From Rhodospirillales bacterium (lineage in GTDB: Bacteria; Pseudomonadota; Alphaproteobacteria; CACIAM-22H2): DNA of 64,000 nt. Position 1 is the stretch's first letter, and each line of letters begins with the position of its first letter. The DNA is taken from NCBI GenBank assembly GCA_016794025.1, contig JAEUKX010000078.1, forward strand, positions 124,001-188,000, written 5' to 3'. A program made the translations under genes and the position numbers. The notes beneath the pieces are model-generated. The model saw nothing but the letters and a program-made list of their open reading frames with translations. It had not been told where the DNA came from and made no database searches. Shown here piece after piece: positions 25,371 through 32,496 of the stretch.

Positions 25371-26233
25371 TGTTCGACCGGATGCGCCGCCGTCGGCAGC
25401 GCGAACGCGCGAAGGCGATTGGTGGCGGGCACATGAACCGGCTCATTCCCAATGCGATCACCGTTGGTGCGCTATGTGCCGGCCTGTCCGGCATTCGTTT
25501 CGCTATCGACGCGCGATGGGAAATGGCTGTTGGCGCGATAATCGTCGCGGCCATTCTTGACGGGCTCGACGGGCGCATGGCCCGCCTGCTGAACGGCACA
25601 TCGAAATTCGGCGCGGAACTCGATTCACTTTCGGATTTCGTCAGTTTCGGCGCGGCTCCAGCGCTGATCGTCTATCTCTGGACGCTGAACGCTTGGGGCA
25701 GCGTCGGCTGGGTGATCGCGCTCGGATTTGCAGTTTGCTGCGCGCTTCGTCTCGCTCGCTTCAATACGGCGCTTTCCGATCCGAATCCGCCGCGCTGGTC
25801 GTCACATTTCTTCATGGGCGTGCCGGCGCCCGCCGGCGCGAGCCTGGCGCTCCTGCCGATGATCCTCACGTTCGAGGCCGGTTCGGGGTGGGGCGACCGG
25901 CCGATCGTCGGTGCCGTCGTGCTTGCCGGCGTCGCAACCCTCATGGTCAGCCGCATCCCGACTTTTTCGGGCAAGAAGCTCCACATTCCGCGCGGCTGGA
26001 TGGTGCCGACTCTGGCGGCCGTCGGCGTCTTCTTCGCGATGTTGGCGAGTGCGCCGTGGGCGACGCTCCTCGTGCTCGGGATCGCCTATATGCTTGCAAT
26101 TCCGGTATCGTTCGTCGTCCAGCGACGCATGCGCGCGGCCGAAACAGCTGCTCCGGCAGAGGCGGGGGCCCAGCCGTCCGGGAAGCCGATATTGAGCGTT
26201 GTCGGTGAGCGTGGCGCCGCCGATGGGGCTTGA
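25370..26233 (+). CDS. pssA: CDP-diacylglycerol-serine O-phosphatidyltransferase
   Basis: 287 residues, polytopic. The CDP-alcohol phosphotransferase motif DG-x2-AR-x8-G-x3-D-x3-D is present in DGRMARLLNGTSKFGAELDS plus LSD (about residues 66-91). It makes phosphatidylserine from CDP-diacylglycerol and serine, the substrate of the upstream psd product. About eight membrane helices are predicted, and a disordered C-terminal tail follows. The ATG at 25370 overlaps the psd stop. Confidence 0.95.
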   Translation: MFDRMRRRRQRERAKAIGGGHMNRLIPNAITVGALCAGLSGIRFAIDARWEMAVGAIIVAAILDGLDGRMARLLNGTSKFGAELDSLSDFVSFGAAPALIVYLWTLNAWGSVGWVIALGFAVCCALRLARFNTALSDPNPPRWSSHFFMGVPAPAGASLALLPMILTFEAGSGWGDRPIVGAVVLAGVATLMVSRIPTFSGKKLHIPRGWMVPTLAAVGVFFAMLASAPWATLLVLGIAYMLAIPVSFVVQRRMRAAETAAPAEAGAQPSGKPILSVVGERGAADGA

Positions 26234-26319
26234 TTGCCGCAAGCGGCGGGCCCATTCTGTTCCATAGGCGGTCGGCGAATCGCGGCAACATATTGGTCCG
26301 AATTCAGAATTCGGAAGAC

Positions 26320-26341
26320 TTACCAAGCGTTAACCATTAAT
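26320..26341 (+). promoter_or_regulatory. CtrA-like bipartite site upstream of motA
   Basis: TTAC-CAAGCG-TTAACCATTAAT resembles the alphaproteobacterial CtrA pattern TTAA-N6/7-TTAAC with its TTAACCAT half-site. It ends 54 bases before the motA start. A near-identical sequence lies before the 67-aa gene at 29507-29710. CtrA control of motility genes is established in several alphaproteobacteria; binding here is inference. Confidence 0.5.
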
Positions 26342-26395
26342 CGCTAGCGTAGCGGATCGGCGACTGGCCTTCAGTGTCCCAAGGAGGGACTGCGG

Positions 26396-27262
26396 ATGTT
26401 CGCGATCATCGGGTTGTTGCTCGTGCTTTTCTGCGTGTTTGGCGGATACATCATCGCCGGCGGCAAGATCGGCATCATCCTGAAGGCGCTGCCGTTCGAG
26501 TTCCTTATCATCGGCGGATCGGCCGCCGGTTCGTTCCTCGTCGGCAATTCGGGCTCGGTCGTCAGTCACGCGCTTAAGGATTTCGGCCGCGTCTTCAGCG
26601 GTCCGAAATACAAGCGCGAAGACTATATCGACCTGCTCTGCCTGATCTTCACGATTCTGAAGCTCGCTCGCTCCAAGGGAACGCTCGCGGTCGAACCGCA
26701 CATCGAGAAGCCGGATGAGTCGAACATCTTCATGGCCTATCCGAAGGTGCTCGCGAACAAGTATGCGATCGCGCTGATCTGCGATCACATGCGCATGCTT
26801 TCGATGGGTGTCGAGGACGCGCACCAGCTCGAGGAGATCTTCAATAAGGAACTCGAGAAGCATCATCATGAGGTGATGCGCGGCGGCAACGCGCTGGCAA
26901 CTACCGCCGATGCCTGTCCGGCGCTCGGCATCGTCGCGGCCGTCATGGGCGTGATCAAAACCATGTCCTCGATCGACCAGCCGCCCATCATCCTCGGTGG
27001 CCTGATCGGCTCGGCGCTGGTCGGAACATTCCTCGGCGTGCTCCTTTCCTACGGAATTATTGGTCCGATGGCCGGCCGCCTGAAGCAGGTCTACGAGGAC
27101 GAATTCAAGTTCTACGAGATCATCCGGGATACGTTCGTCGCCCATCTTCAGGGCAACGCACCTCAGATTTCGACCGAGATCGGCCGCAAGAATGTGCCGT
27201 CCGACCTGCAGCCGACTTTCTACGAGCTGGAAGAGGCAATCGCTTCCAAGCCGGCCGCGTGA
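26396..27262 (+). CDS. motA: Flagellar motor stator protein MotA
   Basis: 288 residues, the MotA/ExbB family proton-channel subunit of the flagellar stator. N-terminal hydrophobic pair (residues 3-50, VFGGYIIAGGKIGIILKALP), a large cytoplasmic loop (50-165) and two later helices (ALGIVAAVMGVIKTM and GTFLGVLLSYGIIGP) with the conserved prolines. A perfect AAGGAGG ribosome site sits 8 bases before ATG. Unusually, motB is not next; the stop overlaps the start of a GT41 glycosyltransferase as GTGA. Confidence 0.96.
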   Translation: MFAIIGLLLVLFCVFGGYIIAGGKIGIILKALPFEFLIIGGSAAGSFLVGNSGSVVSHALKDFGRVFSGPKYKREDYIDLLCLIFTILKLARSKGTLAVEPHIEKPDESNIFMAYPKVLANKYAIALICDHMRMLSMGVEDAHQLEEIFNKELEKHHHEVMRGGNALATTADACPALGIVAAVMGVIKTMSSIDQPPIILGGLIGSALVGTFLGVLLSYGIIGPMAGRLKQVYEDEFKFYEIIRDTFVAHLQGNAPQISTEIGRKNVPSDLQPTFYELEEAIASKPAA

Positions 27263-29127
27263 CGGATCAGGTCGCCGCGGCGATTGCGGAGATTGCCCGA
27301 TACGCGAACGCGGGCACCTGGCGGGAGGCGCTGGCGCATGCGCGCGCGCTCGATCAGGGGAGCGCCGCCTCGAACCATCCCGACGCAAAGCTTGTCTGCG
27401 CACAGGTCTATTTGGCGACCGGCTTCGTGGGCGAGGCAAAACGTGCCGCCAACGAGGCCGTTGAGCTTGCCGGCGATCTGCCAGGGCCTTATCTGGTCCG
27501 GGCCCGGGCGGCGGCGACAAATGGCGAAGGCGATGCAGCGCTGGCCGATCTCGACGCCTGTATCTCGCGTGCGCCCGCCTCTCCTGACGCGCGGCTTCTG
27601 AAAATCGAGATACTGCATCGCCTCGGGCGGTTCGAGCAGGTCCGGCAAGCGCTGGATGAAGCGCGGCGGGCCGGTTTCGACACCCCTGAATTCGCGCGCC
27701 ACCGTTCGGTCAACGCCATGGCATTCGGCGAGATCACGCTTGCGGAAGCGGAAGCACGTCGCGCGATCGAAGGAGCCGGCGATATTGCGGCTGCGCATCA
27801 ATGGCTTGGCACTGTTCTATTGCAGGATGGTCGGGTAACGGAGGCGCGGTCCGAGTTCGCCGCCGCGATCAGGCTATCCCCGGATGACGAGAAGGCCTGG
27901 ACCGACGATCTCTTCGCCGCCAACTATGATCCGGCTTTATCGGTCGGAGCGCTGAAGACGCTTTACGTCCAATGGGCGGACAAGTTCGCCAAGCCGCCTG
28001 ACGCGCCGAGCATGCCAGCTCCATCCATCGGCGGCCGGCGTCTCAGGGTAGGATATCTGTCGCAGGACTTGCGGACCCACTCGATCCGCCAATTCCTGCG
28101 GCCACTCCTGACGAATCACGACGGCGGCAGAGTCGAGACGTTTGCCTATAGCGCGACAACCGAGCCGGATCCCGAGACGGATCGTTTCAAGCCGCTCTTT
28201 TCCAGTTGGCGGGATGCCTCGAATTTGGACGATGCGGCTCTGGCGGAGCAAATTCGTGCCGACGGCATTGATGTGCTGGTCGATCTTGCCGGCCACACCG
28301 CCGGCTCGCGCCTGAAGGTGTTCTCACGCAAGCCGGCGCCAGTGCAGGCCACCTGGCTTGGCTATGGCGGGACAACCGGCGTTCCGGAAATCGACTGGTA
28401 CATCGGCGACTCGCGGATGCTTCCGCCGGGCGTTGAAGACGCGATCACAGAAGGTCCATGGCGGCTGCCGCGGCCATGCTTTGCCTATGAACCGCCGACA
28501 TCGATGCCGCTGCCCGGACCATTGCCGGCCCTGCGGCGGGGATACGTGACTTTCGCGAGCTTCTCGCGGCTTGTCCGCATCAACGATGACGTCGTCGCGG
28601 CATGGTCGAGGATCCTGGACCGGGTCCCCAATTCCAGGCTGTTCCTGAACGCACTCGCTTTCGTCGATGACGGTGCGCGAAAGAGGATGGAAGCACGGTT
28701 TGCCGCAAACGGAATCTCGGCAGACCGTCTCGAACTGCGCTATACGCGGCCGCAACCGGCAACGTGGCTTGCTTATCGCGACGTCGACATCGCACTCGAC
28801 CCGTTCCCTCACAACGGCGGCGTGACGAGCTTCGAGGCGCTGTGGATGGGGGCTCCGCTGGTGTCGAAGCGGGACCGGCCGCCGCTGGGACGATATGGCG
28901 ACTGCCTGCTGGACGCGCTCGAAATGGACGATTGGTGCGTCGACACGGTCGAGAGCTATATCGAGCGTGCCGTCAGGGCCGCGGCCGACGTCAGCCAACT
29001 CGCCGAGATCAGGGCGGGATTGCGTGACAGGATGCGCTCGAGCGCGCTATGCGACGGGCCGGGACTTGCGCGCGCGATGGAAGTGGCCTTCGCCGAAATG
29101 CGGGAACGGGCCTCGGTCAGCGCTTAG
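27259..29127 (+). CDS. TPR-containing O-linked N-acetylglucosaminyltransferase-like protein (GT41, SPINDLY type)
   Basis: 622 residues. Residues 1-225 form tetratricopeptide-like helical repeats; about 255-610 is the two-lobed OGT/SPY catalytic domain, with LRVGYLSQDLRTHSIRQFL, VDLAGHTAGSRLKVFSRKPA, QATWLGYGGTTG, a mid-domain FASFSRLVRIND and the donor-site LDPFPHNGGVTSFEALWMG. Such enzymes transfer a sugar (GlcNAc, fucose or other) to Ser/Thr of cytoplasmic proteins. GTG start overlapping motA suggests a flagellar or motor-linked target, which is inference. It is tail to tail (11 bp overlap) with the 92-aa gene. Confidence 0.9.
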   Translation: MTDQVAAAIAEIARYANAGTWREALAHARALDQGSAASNHPDAKLVCAQVYLATGFVGEAKRAANEAVELAGDLPGPYLVRARAAATNGEGDAALADLDACISRAPASPDARLLKIEILHRLGRFEQVRQALDEARRAGFDTPEFARHRSVNAMAFGEITLAEAEARRAIEGAGDIAAAHQWLGTVLLQDGRVTEARSEFAAAIRLSPDDEKAWTDDLFAANYDPALSVGALKTLYVQWADKFAKPPDAPSMPAPSIGGRRLRVGYLSQDLRTHSIRQFLRPLLTNHDGGRVETFAYSATTEPDPETDRFKPLFSSWRDASNLDDAALAEQIRADGIDVLVDLAGHTAGSRLKVFSRKPAPVQATWLGYGGTTGVPEIDWYIGDSRMLPPGVEDAITEGPWRLPRPCFAYEPPTSMPLPGPLPALRRGYVTFASFSRLVRINDDVVAAWSRILDRVPNSRLFLNALAFVDDGARKRMEARFAANGISADRLELRYTRPQPATWLAYRDVDIALDPFPHNGGVTSFEALWMGAPLVSKRDRPPLGRYGDCLLDALEMDDWCVDTVESYIERAVRAAADVSQLAEIRAGLRDRMRSSALCDGPGLARAMEVAFAEMRERASVSA

Positions 29128-29395
29128 AGCCGGGCGAAATCCGCTTGGCCGCCACTGTCTGACCGGGCAACCATTTCTTGACTGTCTGCGGCTTTGCGGC
29201 GCGCTTGCCGACGGTCGCCTCCTCCAGCTTGTCGGCAAGGCTCCTGTAGTTGTCCATGGTCAGCGCCAGAAGGTCCTTTTCCGCGATTCCCATGGCGATT
29301 GCGGAATCCCCCTTCATCTGCGCCTGCCGGAGCAGATAGACCATGAGCTTCGCCTCGTCGGCGGTGATCTTGAGCGTATAGACCGGTCCGGCCAT
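29117..29395 (-). CDS. Hypothetical protein (92 aa)
   Basis: A soluble, helical protein: AGPVYTLKITADEAKLMVYL then RQAQMKGDSAIAMGIAEKD and a basic C-terminal tail (KRAAKPQTVKKWLPGQ). No family is recognised. GAGGA lies just before the ATG. It faces the GT41 gene tail to tail, and the related-looking short gene at 29507-29710 lies upstream on the same strand. Confidence 0.6.
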   Translation of the reverse strand: MAGPVYTLKITADEAKLMVYLLRQAQMKGDSAIAMGIAEKDLLALTMDNYRSLADKLEEATVGKRAAKPQTVKKWLPGQTVAAKRISPGSKR

Positions 29396-29426
29396 AGGAT
29401 CCTCGACACGCTTGGGGGGAGACTCG

Positions 29427-29510
29427 ATGAAGGTCGAATCCTATCACGCCAGCGGACATCCAGCCCGCCGACGCGAAACGGCCCAATGTTGCAGTGTGAC
29501 CGGCTTTTAG
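29427..29510 (+). CDS. Candidate 27-aa small ORF
   Basis: ATG-initiated frame (MKVESYHASGHPARRRETAQ, then CCSVTGF) preceded at 5-6 bases by an unusually strong GGGGGGAG ribosome site. It runs against the 3' end of the 67-aa minus-strand gene. There is no homology evidence; the strong ribosome site is the only reason to list it. Confidence 0.2.
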   Translation: MKVESYHASGHPARRRETAQCCSVTGF

Positions 29511-29710
29511 GCGGAGATATTGATGTTGTTTCCGCGGCCATTGATCGCGGCCAGCGAATTTCCGGCGATCTGGTTGCCTTCGGAAACCTGCTTCAGCACG
29601 CGCTGCTTGGTCTGGTCCGCAAAATCGACCGTAACCCGGTTCAGGGAGTCGTTCTTTGCGTTGCGGAAGTCGAGGATCGGCTTCGTCGCTTGGGCGATCG
29701 TCAGTGCCAT
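29507..29710 (-). CDS. Small hypothetical protein (67 aa) with CtrA-like upstream site
   Basis: 67 residues, helical in the first half (ALTIAQATKPILDFRNAKND) and rich in Asn/Gly/Ile at the end (SLAAINGRGNNINISA). No known family. CGGAGAA is a good ribosome site before the ATG at 29710. Forty bases upstream lies a sequence almost identical to the motif before motA, suggesting co-regulation with motility genes; a flagellum-related role is inference only. Confidence 0.65.
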   Translation of the reverse strand: MALTIAQATKPILDFRNAKNDSLNRVTVDFADQTKQRVLKQVSEGNQIAGNSLAAINGRGNNINISA

Positions 29711-29749
29711 CGGGATTCTCCGAGGTTCGAATTCACTGTGCGCAGTATA

Positions 29750-29771
29750 AATAATGGTTACTTATGCGTAA
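29750..29771 (-). promoter_or_regulatory. CtrA-like bipartite site upstream of the 67-aa gene
   Basis: On the minus strand: TTAC-GCATAA-GTAACCATTATT. Compared with the motA site, 14 of the 16 non-spacer positions are identical and the spacer is the same length. It ends 39 bases before the 67-aa start codon, and could also serve the divergent rodA side. Confidence 0.45.
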
Positions 29772-29894
29772 AGAACCATGCGGACGCCGATTTTCAGGAA
29801 CATTGGCCTATCCTGAACGTCGAATGGCTGTCCGCCGCGGTGCGGTATATCCTCGCCGGCGACCCTTGAATCGGGATGGCGGACCCAATCTGGA

Positions 29895-31043
29895 ATGGCC
29901 CTGGGGCTTTCATCGCAGCGCGCACGGCCGGGCGTTTTCGGGCGCCTTAAGGAAATCCCGTGGCTGCTGGTGCTGCTGGTCGTGCTGCTCACGGCGGTGA
30001 GTTGCGCGATGCTCTATTCGGCAGCCGGCGGAGACTGGGAGCCGTGGGCCCAGCGCCAGGCGCTGTTCATCGGGATCGGGCTGGTCGCGATGCTGACCGC
30101 GGCCCTTATCGACCTGCGGGACTGGTTCCGCATCGCCTATGCGGCCTACGTCATCGGGGTCGTGCTTCTCGTCGGCGTGGAGATCGCGGGCGTCGTGGGC
30201 ATGGGCGCGCGGCGCTGGCTCGATCTGGGCGTGGTGCGGGTCCAGCCGTCGGAATTCGTGAAGATCGGCGTGATCCTCGTCGTCGCCCGCTATTTCCACA
30301 GCATGCCGCAAGAGCGGATGTCGAACCCGCTTTTCCTGATCTGGCCGGCCATCCTCGTGATGCTGCCGGCAGCACTCGTGCTCGTGCAGCCCAAGCTCGG
30401 CTCGGCGCTGCTGATCGGCTTCACGGGGCTGGTCGTCTTCTATGCGGCAGGCGTGCGGCTCTGGAAATTCGGCGTGCTGTTCGCCGGCGTGGGGGCGGCA
30501 GTTCCCGTGGCATGGAGCTTCCTGCACGACTACCAGAAGCGCCGCGTGCTGACCTTCATGAACCCGGAGAGCGATCCGCTCGGCTCGGGCTACCACATCA
30601 TCCAGTCCCGCATCGCGCTGGGTTCCGGCGGGATCTGGGGCAAGGGGTTCGCGCAGGGCTCGCAGAGCCAGCTGCAGTTCCTGCCGGAGAAGCAGACCGA
30701 TTTCATCTTCGCCGTCCTGGCCGAGGAATTCGGCCTCGTCGGCTCGCTGTCGCTGCTGGCCGCCTACGCGATCGTGCTGATGTTCCTGCTTGCGATCGCC
30801 GCGCGCGCGCGCAGCACCTTCGCGCGGCTGGTCGCCATCGGCGTGGCGGCGATGTTCTTCGCCAACGTGTTCGTGAATGTCGCGATGGTCGCGGGGCTGC
30901 TGCCGGTCGTCGGCGAACCGCTGCCGCTGCTTTCGCTGGGCGGCTCCGCGATGATCGCGAGTCTTGCGGCGATGGGCATCGCGATGAGCTGCTTCGTCGG
31001 ACGCGACCGGATCATCTCGCGTTCGGGCGACGACACGATCTAG
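29895..31043 (+). CDS. rodA: Rod-shape-determining protein RodA (SEDS peptidoglycan glycosyltransferase)
   Basis: 382 residues with about ten membrane helices. Conserved SEDS features: GARRWLDLGVVRVQPSEFVK (about 107-126), QPKLGSALL (catalytic-loop Asp of E. coli RodA is replaced by Lys-Leu context here; the family Asp is best checked by alignment), RRVLTFMNPESDPLGSGYH, and PEKQTDFIFAVLAEEFG. It polymerises lateral-wall glycan with PBP2. The rest of the mre/mrd cluster is not in the window. A VOC-fold gene follows 20 bp downstream. Confidence 0.94.
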   Translation: MALGLSSQRARPGVFGRLKEIPWLLVLLVVLLTAVSCAMLYSAAGGDWEPWAQRQALFIGIGLVAMLTAALIDLRDWFRIAYAAYVIGVVLLVGVEIAGVVGMGARRWLDLGVVRVQPSEFVKIGVILVVARYFHSMPQERMSNPLFLIWPAILVMLPAALVLVQPKLGSALLIGFTGLVVFYAAGVRLWKFGVLFAGVGAAVPVAWSFLHDYQKRRVLTFMNPESDPLGSGYHIIQSRIALGSGGIWGKGFAQGSQSQLQFLPEKQTDFIFAVLAEEFGLVGSLSLLAAYAIVLMFLLAIAARARSTFARLVAIGVAAMFFANVFVNVAMVAGLLPVVGEPLPLLSLGGSAMIASLAAMGIAMSCFVGRDRIISRSGDDTI

Positions 31044-31063
31044 CCGGAGAGGGGCGGGCTGCG

Positions 31064-31456
31064 ATGAACGTCACGGGCATGAACCACTTCACGATCCTTG
31101 CGCGCGACATCGACGAGACGCGCGATTTCTATACGCGCGTGCTGGGACTGAAGGAAGGCTACCGGCCGGATCTGGGCTTTCCCGGCATCTGGTTCTACGT
31201 GGGCGAGCAGTGGGTGCTTCACGTGGTGGCCGGGCGGCGCCTGCCGGACCCGCCCGCGGGCGTGATCGACCACATGGCCTTCGGCGCCACGGGCCTTGAG
31301 GCGACGCTGTCCCGCCTGAAGGCCGAAGGGATCGTGTACAGGCTTTCCCGTCAGACGGGCACGCGCGTTTGGCAGATCTTCTTCAACGACCCCAACGGCG
31401 CGAAGGTGGAACTCGACTTCGATCCCGAAGAAAATCCGGGCGCCCATGCGGCATGA
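31064..31456 (+). CDS. VOC-family (glyoxalase/dioxygenase-fold) protein
   Basis: 130 residues with two beta-alpha-beta-beta-beta modules: GMNHFTILARDIDETRDFY and a second half with DHMAFGATGLEATLSRLKAE, ending in FFNDPNGAKVELDF. His8, His70 and Glu (KVELDF) are plausible metal ligands, as in glyoxalase I-like enzymes. The reaction is unknown. GGAGAGGGG provides a strong ribosome site; it is probably co-transcribed with rodA. Confidence 0.87.
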   Translation: MNVTGMNHFTILARDIDETRDFYTRVLGLKEGYRPDLGFPGIWFYVGEQWVLHVVAGRRLPDPPAGVIDHMAFGATGLEATLSRLKAEGIVYRLSRQTGTRVWQIFFNDPNGAKVELDFDPEENPGAHAA

Positions 31457-31460
31457 AGTG

Positions 31461-31493
31461 AAATAGGCGACAACAGGTTACGGTAACCTATTT
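31461..31493. terminator. Inverted repeats between convergent genes (candidate bidirectional terminator)
   Basis: Two overlapping pairings are possible: AGGTTAC-G-GTAACCT (31475-31489) and AAATAGG / CCTATTT (31461-31467 and 31487-31493). It lies between the VOC gene (+) and the methyltransferase (-) stops and has AT-rich flanks, but no long T-run. Confidence 0.35.
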
Positions 31494-31610
31494 AAGCATC
31501 TGAAATGGAACGAAGGTCTCCTGCATTGAAATTCCGGTGACGTTGTTTTTCCGGACCTGAAGCACGCCGAGATTGTGGCGTATCGATCCGGCCCCGTCAA
31601 GAAAAACGGC

Positions 31611-32435
31611 CTAGTCCGGTCGCCGCGCCAAGGCCTCGACGACGCCGAGACGCCCCTCGTCGAGACTGCGGAAGACGTTGTCCTGGTAGAGCCACATGCG
31701 CTCGCCCATCCAGACATGGGTGAAGAGCGCCGGCCGCCCCTTCGCCGCCATCTTCGCGCGCATTGCCGAAAGCGTGTCGCGAACATGTGCGGTGGCATCG
31801 ACAAGGGAAAGGATCTCGAAGCCGGCGGCGAGCAGGTTCTGCCGGAGCTCTCCCGGGGCGGCAAGGAAGCTCTGGCTCGCGTCGCCCGCCCAGGGGACGG
31901 GAAAGTGCGGCGGCCCGGCCGGACCGGCGGTCAGGTTCGAGAGCGCCAGCACGCCGCCCGGCTTCAGCACGCGGAAAGCCTCGCGGTACATCGCCGGCTT
32001 GTCCGCGACGTTCATCTCGACGTTCTGGGAATAGGCGCGATCGAAGCTGCCCCCGGTGAAGGGCAGGGCGAGCGCGCTGCCCTCGACGATCTGCACGCGG
32101 TCCGCAAGGCCGGTCGCCGCAACGAGCTCGCGTGCGGCCGCGCAGAATGCCGGCATCAGGTCGATGCCGGTCACGCGGCACCCGGACATCGCGGCGATCC
32201 AGCGCGCTGGCCCGCCGATGCCGCAGCCGATGTCGAGCACGTGGTCACCCGGCCCGGGCGCAAGAAGCGCCATCAGCTCGCGCGTCGCCACGACGCCGCG
32301 ATTGTGGAAATGATCGAGCGGGGCAAGCGCTTCGGGCGTGATTGCGCTGTCCGCGCCCTTTTCCGCGCGCAGCGCCGCAACGATGCCCGCGGCGATGCCG
32401 CCTGCGGCGTAGTGACTGTCGAGACTGTCGCCCAT
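31611..32435 (-). CDS. Class I SAM-dependent methyltransferase (gamma-tocopherol/sarcosine-methyltransferase-like)
   Basis: 274 residues. SAM motif I VLDIGCGIGGPARWIA, motif post-I VTGIDLMP, a motif II-like SFDRAYSQNVEMNVADK and a motif III VLKPGGVLALSNLTAG. The internal NVEMNVADK and late MWLYQDNVFRSL recall glycine/sarcosine or phosphoethanolamine-type methyltransferases, but the substrate is not fixed. ATG at 32435 is used; an ATG six codons upstream is equally possible. It starts about 60 bp after the stop of the sensor kinase. Confidence 0.82.
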   Translation of the reverse strand: MGDSLDSHYAAGGIAAGIVAALRAEKGADSAITPEALAPLDHFHNRGVVATRELMALLAPGPGDHVLDIGCGIGGPARWIAAMSGCRVTGIDLMPAFCAAARELVAATGLADRVQIVEGSALALPFTGGSFDRAYSQNVEMNVADKPAMYREAFRVLKPGGVLALSNLTAGPAGPPHFPVPWAGDASQSFLAAPGELRQNLLAAGFEILSLVDATAHVRDTLSAMRAKMAAKGRPALFTHVWMGERMWLYQDNVFRSLDEGRLGVVEALARRPD

Positions 32436-32496
32436 CCGCGCAGAATGGAGCATGGCCGGGCAATCCGCGCCAGCCCCCTCGCTCCTGCGCCACGCT

